32,041 bases of DNA from Phycisphaerales bacterium (GTDB taxonomy: Bacteria > Planctomycetota > Phycisphaerae > Phycisphaerales > UBA1924), in NCBI GenBank assembly GCA_028285065.1, contig JANQQG010000199.1, positions 1 through 32,041 of the forward strand, read 5' to 3'. The position numbers and the translations under genes are program-made. The notes beneath the pieces are model-generated. The model was not told the origin of the DNA. It saw nothing but the letters and a program-made list of their open reading frames with translations, and did no database searches. This document shows, piece after piece, positions 15,760 to 24,574 of this stretch (positions within the stretch are counted from its first letter, which is position 1; each line of letters begins with the position of its first letter).

Positions 15760-18700
15760 CTACTGACATTCAACAGGCGGCGCGAAGAAGCAACTGATGA
15801 AGTCGAACCAGTCCTGGTCGTTCTCGAACCCGTCGTCGTTGAAGTCCGACTGCCCTTGCGGGCCGCTCTGCGCAAAGAAGTCATTCACCCAGTCGAAGAA
15901 GTCGGTGTCGTTCAGGACGTCGTCTGCGTTCCAGTCACAGGCACACGGGGGCGGTGGGCCAACCAGAGTGATGGTCACCGTTGCGTCCGGGTCGAAGTAG
16001 TCTTGGCTCGCGCTGTCCTCGGGACGCAACTCGAAGCTGAAGTCTGAGCCATCCGCGAGCACGCCGGACAGGGTGATCGAACGGTCAGTGATGGTCAGCA
16101 TTCCCGCACCGTCGAGCCCCTCAACCGGGACGCCGTCGATGAAAAACGTGCGCCCAGAGATGTTGAAGTTCGTCTGCGGACCGACCTCGATGAACGACCC
16201 GATCGACCCGCCCGAAAGGTTCACCGTGCTCCCGGAGTAAGCGCCGAACCACGGGCCGATCGTCCCCCCGCTGATGTCGAGGACGCTCCCGTCGTGCACA
16301 TGGAAGAAGTCGCCGATCGAGCCGCCGTCGACGGATACGCTCGACCCTGCGGCTTCGAGGCCGCTCCCGATCGTTCCGCCCTCGATGACGAGCGACGCGT
16401 TCGTGCAGCTGAAGTGATCCGCGAGCGTCGCGTCGCCGCCGATGTGCAGCGACTGCCCCGTGCGCAGTCCCGTTGTTGGGCCCGCTCCGGTGGTCACGCT
16501 CATCGGCGTCAGATCGGGCGAGGGGACGGGCACGCTTGTGAGCACCAAGGCATCTCCTAACCAATCGCTCGCCGGAGAGGAGAAGACGAAAGGCGAGCCA
16601 TCGGCGAGCGTGCCGGTGAAGAGGTACCCGGCCCCGAAGGACTCAACGGGAGGCGCCCCAGTCACGGGCGCGCCGTTGAGCATGAACTCACTCCCGATCA
16701 GCGTGACCTCGCTGCCCGACTCCGCCCAGAGACGCCCGACCGAACCACCGGAGATCTCGACGCGGCTGCCGGTCCCCGCGCGGTGCACGTCGGCCACGGC
16801 CCCACCCGAAATCACGATCGTGCTGTCGGCCTCTGGCCTCACACGGCTAGGGACTACTCCACCCTCCACGTTGAGCGTGCTGCCCGGATTTGCGACGATG
16901 GCCGACAACCCCGGCACCGGGACGATCGCTCCCCCCGAGATCGTCATCTCGCTCCCCGGCAAGAGCGTGACATCCGCACCCAAGGACCCCCCGGCGAGTT
17001 CCACGGTGCTCCCCTCGTACACCCGAAGGCCGGCGCCAACGGTCCCGCCCGAGATGGTCACATCCGAGCGAAGGGCCCTGAGATCGGCCCCGACGCTCCC
17101 GCCCTCGATGTTGAGCGTCGCATCGACGGCGGCGAAACTCGGATGAAGCGTTGCATCCCCCCCGAGCGTGAGCGACTGACCGACCCACAAGCCCCTGGGG
17201 CCCTCGCCAGTCAGCACCGTCATCGGCGTGGTGTCGATCGGCGGGAGCGGCATGGCCACGATGTTCGTGACCGGCTGCAACGGGGACGAGCTGCTCACGT
17301 CGTCAAAGAACACGCTCCCGTCCGCGAGAACGCCCGTGAGAAGGCCACTCAACGAGAACCCAAGCAGACCATTGGGCAAGGGGGAGCCGTCGAAGAAGAA
17401 GGAGCCTTCGAGAGTCAGATCGGCTGAAGCTACCCCGGAGACTCCACCGACCGAGCCGCCCCGGACCAGCACAGTACTGTCGGACGCGGCTCGAATGCCG
17501 CCTACCGAGCCGCCGGTGATCGTCACTTCGCTCCCATCGAACGCAACGGCGCCGACGCCCACCCAACCACCCGAGATCGCGACCTGACCATCGAACCAGG
17601 CGCGCGTGTCGACCTCGCCACCGGTGATGTTGAGAAAACTGTTCGGCTTCGTCTCGATGCCGTTCACCTGACCCCCCGCGATGGTCAGCGTCGCGCCAGG
17701 GTGCACGTACGTTTTTCCGACGGCCCCACCGGTCACGATCGCGGTGCTCCCGTTGACCACGTCGAAACCCTCGCCGACCGTTCCGCCCGAGATCGTGACG
17801 TCTGACCGGAGCACCTTGAGCCCGTCGCCGACGCTTCCACCGGCGATGTCCAGAGCAGCATCGATGGTCCCGAAGTTCCGGCGCAACGTCGCGTCCCCGC
17901 CGAGGGTCAGCGACTGTCCCGCGCGGAGTCCGGCGTCCGGACCGGGACCGGTCATTATGGTCATCGGCGTGGTGTCGATCGGCGGGAGCGGCCTGTTCAC
18001 GATCGTCACGCTCCCGGGCGCGAGCGCATCGCCCGCATGACCTGTCACGATGAACACGCTCCCGTCCACGAGAACACCCTCGAGAACCGATGGGATCAAG
18101 ATCTCGCCCAGCAAGGTCCCGTCGGGGACGGCAACACCGTCGACGGCGAACTCGCCTTCCAAGGTCAGGTCCGCGGCATCTGTTATTCGAACGCCCCTGC
18201 CCACACTGCCCCCGGTGATCGAGCCGGAACTGGAAATGTCCGCGTCGATCCCGATGGATCCGCCCGAGAGGTGCAGCGTGCTTCCCGAGTCTGCCCGAAA
18301 CTCGTCTCCGATGGTGCCTCCCTCCATGTTGAGGGTTGCGACCGGACCCAGCCTGAAGTCGGAGCCAACACGCCCGGCGAGGAGGTTTGCCACGCCATCG
18401 ACGCGCGTGCGCACCCCGATCTCGCCGCCGTAGACGTTGAGCACACCTGCCAAGCCTGCGTTCCGCCCGATCGATCCGGAGAAGAGGTTTACGACCCCGA
18501 GCGCATGCATACGAAACTGCGGGCCGACGACGCCTCCGAGCACATTCAACTCCGAGGTCGAGCCCGAACTCTCAAATCGCGCCATCTCAACGCGATCCCC
18601 GGTGCTCCCCCAGGGGTACACGTTCAGCTGTGTGTCTGGGCCGAGTTGCTGGCGGTCTTCCGGTGGATCATCGGACGGCACGTTGATCACCGTCGTGAAC

Positions 18701-18786
18701 CCCGAAGGGTCCGACTGCGCGAATCCCTGGCCGTAGCCCGCCGCGACCCCGACCACACCGACCAGCACGAACGTCCGGGCAGCCAT
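15760..18786 (-). CDS. Large exported modular beta-solenoid-like repeat protein with C-terminal dockerin-like module
   Basis: ~1008 aa; FAQSDPSGFTTVINVP N-terminus; three PxxTPMxxxTGxGPxxGLRxGQSLxxGGDATL modules each followed by ISGGxVG repeats; strong SD GGAGG upstream. Confidence 0.87.
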   Translation of the reverse strand: MAARTFVLVGVVGVAAGYGQGFAQSDPSGFTTVINVPSDDPPEDRQQLGPDTQLNVYPWGSTGDRVEMARFESSGSTSELNVLGGVVGPQFRMHALGVVNLFSGSIGRNAGLAGVLNVYGGEIGVRTRVDGVANLLAGRVGSDFRLGPVATLNMEGGTIGDEFRADSGSTLHLSGGSIGIDADISSSGSITGGSVGRGVRITDAADLTLEGEFAVDGVAVPDGTLLGEILIPSVLEGVLVDGSVFIVTGHAGDALAPGSVTIVNRPLPPIDTTPMTIMTGPGPDAGLRAGQSLTLGGDATLRRNFGTIDAALDIAGGSVGDGLKVLRSDVTISGGTVGEGFDVVNGSTAIVTGGAVGKTYVHPGATLTIAGGQVNGIETKPNSFLNITGGEVDTRAWFDGQVAISGGWVGVGAVAFDGSEVTITGGSVGGIRAASDSTVLVRGGSVGGVSGVASADLTLEGSFFFDGSPLPNGLLGFSLSGLLTGVLADGSVFFDDVSSSSPLQPVTNIVAMPLPPIDTTPMTVLTGEGPRGLWVGQSLTLGGDATLHPSFAAVDATLNIEGGSVGADLRALRSDVTISGGTVGAGLRVYEGSTVELAGGSLGADVTLLPGSEMTISGGAIVPVPGLSAIVANPGSTLNVEGGVVPSRVRPEADSTIVISGGAVADVHRAGTGSRVEISGGSVGRLWAESGSEVTLIGSEFMLNGAPVTGAPPVESFGAGYLFTGTLADGSPFVFSSPASDWLGDALVLTSVPVPSPDLTPMSVTTGAGPTTGLRTGQSLHIGGDATLADHFSCTNASLVIEGGTIGSGLEAAGSSVSVDGGSIGDFFHVHDGSVLDISGGTIGPWFGAYSGSTVNLSGGSIGSFIEVGPQTNFNISGRTFFIDGVPVEGLDGAGMLTITDRSITLSGVLADGSDFSFELRPEDSASQDYFDPDATVTITLVGPPPPCACDWNADDVLNDTDFFDWVNDFFAQSGPQGQSDFNDDGFENDQDWFDFISCFFAPPVECQ
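15763..15945 (-). other. 61-aa C-terminal double EF-hand (dockerin-like) module
   Basis: CACDWNADDVLNDTDFFDWVNDFFAQSGPQGQSDFNDDGFENDQDWFDFISCFFAPPVECQ. Confidence 0.75.
17219..17251. repeat. 33-bp exact direct repeat, copy 1
   Basis: GTCATCGGCGTGGTGTCGATCGGCGGGAGCGGC, identical to 17960-17992, 741 bp apart (in frame). Confidence 0.9.
17960..17992. repeat. 33-bp exact direct repeat, copy 2
   Basis: Identical to 17219-17251; encodes the LPPIDTTPMT junction of two modules. Confidence 0.9.
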
Positions 18787-18844
18787 CACGCATCACCTCC
18801 ACGGGTTCATGACGCAGGCCCGGCACACAGAACCGAGCCCTGGC

Positions 18845-18872
18845 ATCATAACTCGCACATGAGATGACACAA
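18845..18872 (-). promoter_or_regulatory. Putative sigma70-like promoter for the 18786->13967 gene pair
   Basis: Minus strand TTGTGT-16 nt-TATGAT, about 60 bp upstream of the start. Confidence 0.35.
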
Positions 18873-18949
18873 CAACGCCAGCGACAGGCGGGACGCCGAT
18901 CAGACTCCGAATGGGATTCCGGGGAAGAAGCCGGCCCCCATAGGAGACC

Positions 18950-20680
18950 CTACGACAGCACCCGATGGATCTCCGACTCCGTCGTCAGACCCTGTGCGCA
19001 CTTCTCACGCGCATCGTCCGCCATCGTCTTCATCCCGCCGGCGCGAGCCGCCTCCGAGATCGTCACGGCATCGGCGCGCTGCGCGGTCAGGCGGCGCAGC
19101 TCGTCCGTCATCAGCATGATCTCGAACACGCCGATCCGACCGCGGTAACCGGTGCCGAAGCACTTCTCGCAGCGCCCGTCGCGGCCGGCGGGGTCCTCGC
19201 CCGAGCCGCCGCAGGCCTGGCAAGTGCGACGCAGGAGTCGCTGGGCCATCGTTGCCAGCAGCGTCGACGTCACGAGGTACGGCTCCACGCCGATGTCCGT
19301 CAGGCGCGCGATCGCGCTCGGCGCATCGTTCGTGTGCAGCGTGGCGAGCACCAAGTGGCCCGTCAGCGATGCCTGCACGGCCAGGTTGGCCGTCTCCTGG
19401 TCGCGGATCTCGCCGACGAGGATGACGTCCGGGTCCTGACGCAAAAGTGATCGCAGGCCGGCGGCGAAGGTGACGCCGCGCTTGACGTTCACCTGCGTCT
19501 GGCTGATTCCCTCGAGGTGGTACTCGACGGGATCCTCGATGGTCATGACGTTTCGCGCGGTGCGATCGACGTTGCCGAGCGCCCCGTACAGCGATGTCGT
19601 CTTACCCGAACCGGTCGGGCCGGTGACGAGGATGATGCCGGTGTTCTTGTCCAGCAGGCGGAACAAGTCGTGCTGCATCCGCTCGCTCATCCCGATCTCG
19701 TCGAGGCTGAGGCGCGTCTGCGTCTGGTCGAGCAGACGCAGCACGATGCGCTCGCCGTAGACGGTCGGGATGACCGACAGGCGGATGTCGATCTTGCGGT
19801 TGCCGACGCGCACCGTCGAGTGGCCGTCCTGCGGGGAGTGCCGGTTGGCGATGTCCAGCTCCGTCATGACCTTCAGACGCGAGCTGATCGCCGGCGCGAG
19901 CGAGAGCGGCGGGCTGAACGCGTCCACCAGCATCCCGTCGATGCGGAAGCGGATGACCAGCTTGGTCTCCATGGGGTGGACGTGGATGTCGCTGGCGCGC
20001 TGGCGCAGCGCCTCGAACAGGATCATGTTCACCAACCGGATGACCGGTGTCTGGCGCGCAAGCTGCAGAAGGTCCGTGGAGTCGCGGATCGAGCCGGCGG
20101 CCGACTCGATCGCCGCGTTGTCGAGGGGGAGCTCCTCGACGATCTCGGTGACGAGGTCCTGGCGCTGCTCGTACCCGCGGTTGATCAGGTTGACGACCGC
20201 GGCGCGCGGGGCGAGCGCGACGCGGATGGGCATCTGCAGGTGGTCCTCGATGAGGCTGAAGGCCGCGGGCTGCATGGGCTGCGCGGTGACGACGCGCATG
20301 ACGTGCCCGTCGGACTCGAGCCCGGCGATGAGTCGCTCACGCGCGAAGTTCGCCGGCACGCTCTCGTAGAAACGCGCGGCGGACTCATGGAAGCGCGGCT
20401 CGGGCTCCAGCGGAAGGCCGGTGCGCTCGCTGAGGTTCTCGAGCGCCGCGTGCTCGTCCATCGCGAGCACGGACAGCAGCACGTCCCACGGTTCATCATC
20501 GGAGCCGGGCAGCTTCGGGAAGCTGGCGACCTGGTCGGGCTTGAGGGGGATCCCGCCGAAACGCCGCGCGATGCGCCCGGCTTCGTGCAGCGAGACCGCG
20601 CCGCCCCCGGGCTCGTCGGGCGCCGGAACGCCCCGTCCGCCGTGTCGCTTGATCGGAAGCAGGCTCCGCCGCTCCTTCAT
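18950..20680 (-). CDS. gspE: GspE/PulE/PilB-type secretion ATPase
   Basis: GIILVTGPTGSGKTTSLYGAL, RQDPDVILVGEIRDQETANLAVQASLTGHLVLATLHTND, CxxC zinc motif CQACGGSG...CEKCFGTGYRGR. Confidence 0.95.
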   Translation of the reverse strand: MKERRSLLPIKRHGGRGVPAPDEPGGGAVSLHEAGRIARRFGGIPLKPDQVASFPKLPGSDDEPWDVLLSVLAMDEHAALENLSERTGLPLEPEPRFHESAARFYESVPANFARERLIAGLESDGHVMRVVTAQPMQPAAFSLIEDHLQMPIRVALAPRAAVVNLINRGYEQRQDLVTEIVEELPLDNAAIESAAGSIRDSTDLLQLARQTPVIRLVNMILFEALRQRASDIHVHPMETKLVIRFRIDGMLVDAFSPPLSLAPAISSRLKVMTELDIANRHSPQDGHSTVRVGNRKIDIRLSVIPTVYGERIVLRLLDQTQTRLSLDEIGMSERMQHDLFRLLDKNTGIILVTGPTGSGKTTSLYGALGNVDRTARNVMTIEDPVEYHLEGISQTQVNVKRGVTFAAGLRSLLRQDPDVILVGEIRDQETANLAVQASLTGHLVLATLHTNDAPSAIARLTDIGVEPYLVTSTLLATMAQRLLRRTCQACGGSGEDPAGRDGRCEKCFGTGYRGRIGVFEIMLMTDELRRLTAQRADAVTISEAARAGGMKTMADDAREKCAQGLTTESEIHRVLS

Positions 20681-20720
20681 GGACTCTCTCCGTAGCGCCT
20701 TGGGCGCCGCAAGCTCAAAC

Positions 20721-23354
20721 TCATTCGCCCGACGCGTCAGGCGTCACCGGCTCTGTCTCCGACTCGATCGCGGGCACCGGCAGACGCAGCCCCGGCACCG
20801 GACCGGCCGGCACCGATTGCGCCGCGGCGAGGCCCATGCTCACCGGCTCGGGCGCCGGGTAGTCCGGGTCGTACTCGGCCGTCGCGAGCGCCGGCGCGGT
20901 GAAGATGCGCAGGTCGTCGAAGGTCTCGTCGCGCATGATGCGCGGGGTGATGAAGACGTACAGCAGGTTCTTGGAGTTGCTGTTGCGTGTGTCTCTGAAC
21001 AGCGCGCCGGCCAGGGGGATGTCGCCCAGGAACGGGATCTTGACGATCGTGTCGCTGTCGGTCGTGAAGGTCAGTCCACCCACGATGATCGTCGAGTCCG
21101 ACGGGATCTGCACGTTCGACGAGATGCTGTCCGTACGACGCGCGGGCGGGATGCCCGGCTCCGTCGAGTCGCCCTGGAACGAGCTGATCGAGACGTCGTA
21201 CGACAGCGAGACGTACCCGCCCTCGCTGATCTGCGGCGTCACACTCAACTCGGGGCCCGCCTCGACGAACCCACTGAACGTCCGCTCCGTCGTCGCGTTG
21301 CCCTGGCTCGTCGTCGTCGTCGGCTCTTCGTCGACCGACGTGATCTCGGCCGTCTCGTTGTCGTTGACCAGGATCCGCGGCTCGGCGACGACGCGCGTGT
21401 CCGTGTTGGACTGCAGCGTGTTGATGATGAACGGGACGTAGTCGCTCTTGACCAGCGATGCCGTCAGACCTGACAGCGAGGTCGAAACGTTCCTTGGCGT
21501 GAGGAAGTCGGTCCCCGCGCCGCTGAGCCCGTAGTTCGTATTGATCCCGAACTGGCCCGAGATGAGCTGGCTCTCGACGGTGAAGCGGAAGTCCTCGTCC
21601 GTCGTGAGGGTGACGATCTTGACGTCCAGGTACACCTGCGGACGGCGGAGGTCGAGCTTGCGGATGACGCGTTCGAACTGCGGCTGCAAGCGAGCCGGCG
21701 CCTTGATCACGATCTGGTTGTTCGCCTCGTCCGCGTGAACGGAGATGTCGTCCGTCAACTCGATCGCGCCGAGTTCGCCGGACCCCGAGGGCGTCGCATC
21801 CGCCGCCGGCGGCGCATCGGCCGTCCGCGTCGGCTGGCGCCGGTTCAACCCACCATCGATCAGATCGGATGTTGCGCCTGAGACCTGACCCGAGATCAGA
21901 TCCTGGAGCAGGCTCGCGATGTCGGCGGCCGTGCTGTGCTCGACCTTGTAGAACTCGTACACAGGATCGGCGCCGCGCGCCAGTTCACCGAGGCGTTCGA
22001 TGAGCTCATCGACGCGCGTGTGCTGCTCGGGTGTCCCGCGGTAGATGAACCCGCCGGACTCGGGGTAGATCGTGAAGCCGGGACCACTGCCGGTCTCGGT
22101 CAGGCCCGCGATCACCGAGCTCGGTCGCGACGAACGCGGCGTGCCTCCGGCGCTCGCCCCGCTGAAGACCTCGACCTCGCCGAGCCCCTCGCCGCGCCCC
22201 GCTTCCGCGACGGCCTCAGCCTGCGGGCCGATGGGGTACCACTCGGCCTTGAGCCGGTTGGGCACGTCGCACAACGCGAGCACCTTCTCCAGCAGCACCG
22301 CCTCGGACGGGCGACCGCGGAAGACCAGCGAGTTGCTCTGGGCCGCGACACTCAGGCGACGCTCCAGGTTCGGCAGCCCCCCTCCCGCGCCGGCCGCGAC
22401 GATGCGTTCGGCCTCGCCCGCCGGGGCGCTGCGCGGGGTTCGCCCGCTGGACGCGCCGATCGCGAGCTGCTCGATGATCCGATCACGCGCGACCGACGCG
22501 GCGATGTGGCGGACCTCGAACTCGATGTACTCCTGGGCCTCCCACTCCTCGCTGAGGCGCTCGATCAGACGCTCGACCTGAGCGGCCTCGATCCGAGACG
22601 CGGTCACCATCAGGATCCCGAGCTCGTCGATCGCGACGATCGTGTTCTGCGCGCGTCCCGCGCCCTGGAGGAGGATGTTGTCCGCGTACCCCTTGACGAC
22701 CGACGGCGTCAGCGGGCCCGTGGACATCACACGCACATTCTGATCGAGGATGCGCTTCTGGTCCGCCAGCGCCATCACGGTGTACCGATCGAACGTCGGA
22801 TCCGGCGCGAGCGAGAAGCCCTGCTGCTCGAGCAACTGGCCGAGGAACTCCATCACGAGCTCGGACTCGACCTCCACCTTCTGGTTCAGCACGATCTCGC
22901 GCGAGTTGATCTCGGGGTCCGTGAACAGGATCTGCTCGCCGGTCTGCACCGAGATGAAGTTGATCAGGACCGACAGGGAGACCGGCTCGGCGAACGGGCC
23001 GATCACGAACGTCCCCTCTTCCAGCCCGCCCTCCTCGATGGCCGTGCCCGGGCCCGGGTTGGCTGGCGCGACCGGGTCACCCAGGAGGTGCCCGACGATC
23101 CGCATCAGCTCACCGGACCGGTACAGGTCCTCGAACCGCTCACGCTCTTGGACGAGTTCCTCGACGTCGACGAGTTCCTCGTTGAGATCGATCGCCTGCT
23201 TGTACGTCTCCCACAGCGTGTCGACGTCGTACTCGTACTCCGGCGGGTCACCCGCCTGGGCCAACGCCACGTCAGCCAGTCCGAACGCCATCCCGGCGCC
23301 GGCCAGCAGGGCAAGGAGTCCATTCCGTCTCTTCGAGGTTCGACGCATCCGCAT
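20721..23354 (-). CDS. gspD: Type II secretion system secretin (GspD family)
   Basis: Signal peptide after ATG 23354; N-domains; VYLDVKIVTLTTDEDFRFTVESQL, RVVAEPRILVNDNETAEI, STIIVGGLTFTTDSDTIVKIPFLGDIPLAGALFRDTRNSNSKNLLYVFITPRIM. Confidence 0.95.
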   Translation of the reverse strand: MRMRRTSKRRNGLLALLAGAGMAFGLADVALAQAGDPPEYEYDVDTLWETYKQAIDLNEELVDVEELVQERERFEDLYRSGELMRIVGHLLGDPVAPANPGPGTAIEEGGLEEGTFVIGPFAEPVSLSVLINFISVQTGEQILFTDPEINSREIVLNQKVEVESELVMEFLGQLLEQQGFSLAPDPTFDRYTVMALADQKRILDQNVRVMSTGPLTPSVVKGYADNILLQGAGRAQNTIVAIDELGILMVTASRIEAAQVERLIERLSEEWEAQEYIEFEVRHIAASVARDRIIEQLAIGASSGRTPRSAPAGEAERIVAAGAGGGLPNLERRLSVAAQSNSLVFRGRPSEAVLLEKVLALCDVPNRLKAEWYPIGPQAEAVAEAGRGEGLGEVEVFSGASAGGTPRSSRPSSVIAGLTETGSGPGFTIYPESGGFIYRGTPEQHTRVDELIERLGELARGADPVYEFYKVEHSTAADIASLLQDLISGQVSGATSDLIDGGLNRRQPTRTADAPPAADATPSGSGELGAIELTDDISVHADEANNQIVIKAPARLQPQFERVIRKLDLRRPQVYLDVKIVTLTTDEDFRFTVESQLISGQFGINTNYGLSGAGTDFLTPRNVSTSLSGLTASLVKSDYVPFIINTLQSNTDTRVVAEPRILVNDNETAEITSVDEEPTTTTSQGNATTERTFSGFVEAGPELSVTPQISEGGYVSLSYDVSISSFQGDSTEPGIPPARRTDSISSNVQIPSDSTIIVGGLTFTTDSDTIVKIPFLGDIPLAGALFRDTRNSNSKNLLYVFITPRIMRDETFDDLRIFTAPALATAEYDPDYPAPEPVSMGLAAAQSVPAGPVPGLRLPVPAIESETEPVTPDASGE

Positions 23355-23605
23355 GTCGCTTCTCTCAATCTTCGTTCGTGCCCGATTGGGCGCAGTTCGC
23401 TCGCCCCCGACTTCAAACGCACGCCGCGACGACCACCGTGGGCCGCACGCACGAGCGGAGGGACGTTCCCGGAGCTTCCGGGGCGGGGGGGTCGGATGAA
23501 CGGGTGACCCCCCTGCGGACGAACGATCCGCGCGGGCACATAGTGCAGGGGGATCATCGGTTTGTCGAGCCCGCCGACCGCACGAATCCACCTACGATCC
23601 CCACC

Positions 23606-24568
23606 ATGCGAGTCGTCAGCCTCCTGCCCTCCGCCACCGAGTTGCTCTGCGCCGCCGGTGCGGGCCACCTGCTCGTCGGGCGGAGCCACGAGTGTGACTT
23701 CCCCGCCGAGATCACCGACCGCCCGGTTCTGACTGCCCAGCGGACGCTCGCGGCGACCCCGAGCGAGATCGACAAAGAGGTCCGCGACCACCTCGAGCGT
23801 GATCAATCGCTCTACGACCTGGACGAGGGCCTCCTGGCCGACCTCGAGCCCGACATCGTCCTCACGCAAGACCTCTGCGAGGTCTGCTCGGTCGACCTGG
23901 CACAGGTCCGACGCGCCTGCGCCGGGCTGCCGACCCGGCCGGAGATCGTCTCCACCAACCCAGAGACCGTCGAGGACGTCCTGGACGACCTGATGCGGAT
24001 CGGGCGTGCCTGCGGCGTCGAGGCCCATGCGCACGAGGCGCTCATGGCGCTGCGCGCACGCTTCTTCCGGGCCGCCGACTACGTCACGCCATTTGCCGAC
24101 GGCCCCGTGGTCGCCTTCCTCGAGTGGACCGACCCGATCTTCGTCGGGGGGCACTGGACCCCACAGCTGATCGAGCGCGCCGGCGGACGACACCCCCTCA
24201 ACGAGACCGTCCCCCTCGAGGGCGCGGGGGCCGGCGCCGGACACCAGGGCGGCTTCCGCAAGGCCGGCAAATCGATCGCCGTCCCGCCCGAAGCGGTCGC
24301 GGCCATCCGACCCGACTTCGTCATCATCTCGCCGTGCGGGTTCGACCTCGAGCGCACCCGAGCCGAGGCGCGATCGCTGGCCGAGCAAGACTGGTTCCGC
24401 GACCTGCCCGCGCTCAAGAGCGGACGCGTCGCGCTCGTCGACGGCAACCAGATGTTCAACCGACCCGGCCCGCGCCTCGTCGACGCCTACGAGTGGCTCG
24501 TCGGATGGCTCAACAACCGACCGGAGCTGATCCCCGACGGGTTCCCGTGGGAAACACTCGGCAGCTGA
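23606..24568 (+). CDS. BtuF-like cobalamin/ABC substrate-binding protein (no obvious signal peptide)
   Basis: MRVVSLLPSATELLCAAGAGHLLVGRSHECDFP...PDIVLTQDLCEVCSV...FLEWTDPIFVGGHWTPQLIERAGG...PDFVIISPCGFDLERT. Confidence 0.88.
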   Translation: MRVVSLLPSATELLCAAGAGHLLVGRSHECDFPAEITDRPVLTAQRTLAATPSEIDKEVRDHLERDQSLYDLDEGLLADLEPDIVLTQDLCEVCSVDLAQVRRACAGLPTRPEIVSTNPETVEDVLDDLMRIGRACGVEAHAHEALMALRARFFRAADYVTPFADGPVVAFLEWTDPIFVGGHWTPQLIERAGGRHPLNETVPLEGAGAGAGHQGGFRKAGKSIAVPPEAVAAIRPDFVIISPCGFDLERTRAEARSLAEQDWFRDLPALKSGRVALVDGNQMFNRPGPRLVDAYEWLVGWLNNRPELIPDGFPWETLGS

Positions 24569-24574
24569 ACACCC

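Noticed and set aside
15760-18786. Repetitive DNA considered as CRISPR or satellite array
   Set aside because: Repeats are in-frame, degenerate and encode ISGGxVG protein repeats; no regular repeat-spacer pattern
21936-23507. 523-aa plus-strand ORF
   Set aside because: Antisense shadow of the secretin gene, no recognisable domains
23486-23513. GGGGGGTC...GACCCCCC hairpin and possible cobalamin riboswitch upstream of the BtuF-like gene
   Set aside because: 8-bp stem exists but no T-tract and no B12-box (GCCACTG) or conserved riboswitch core was seen
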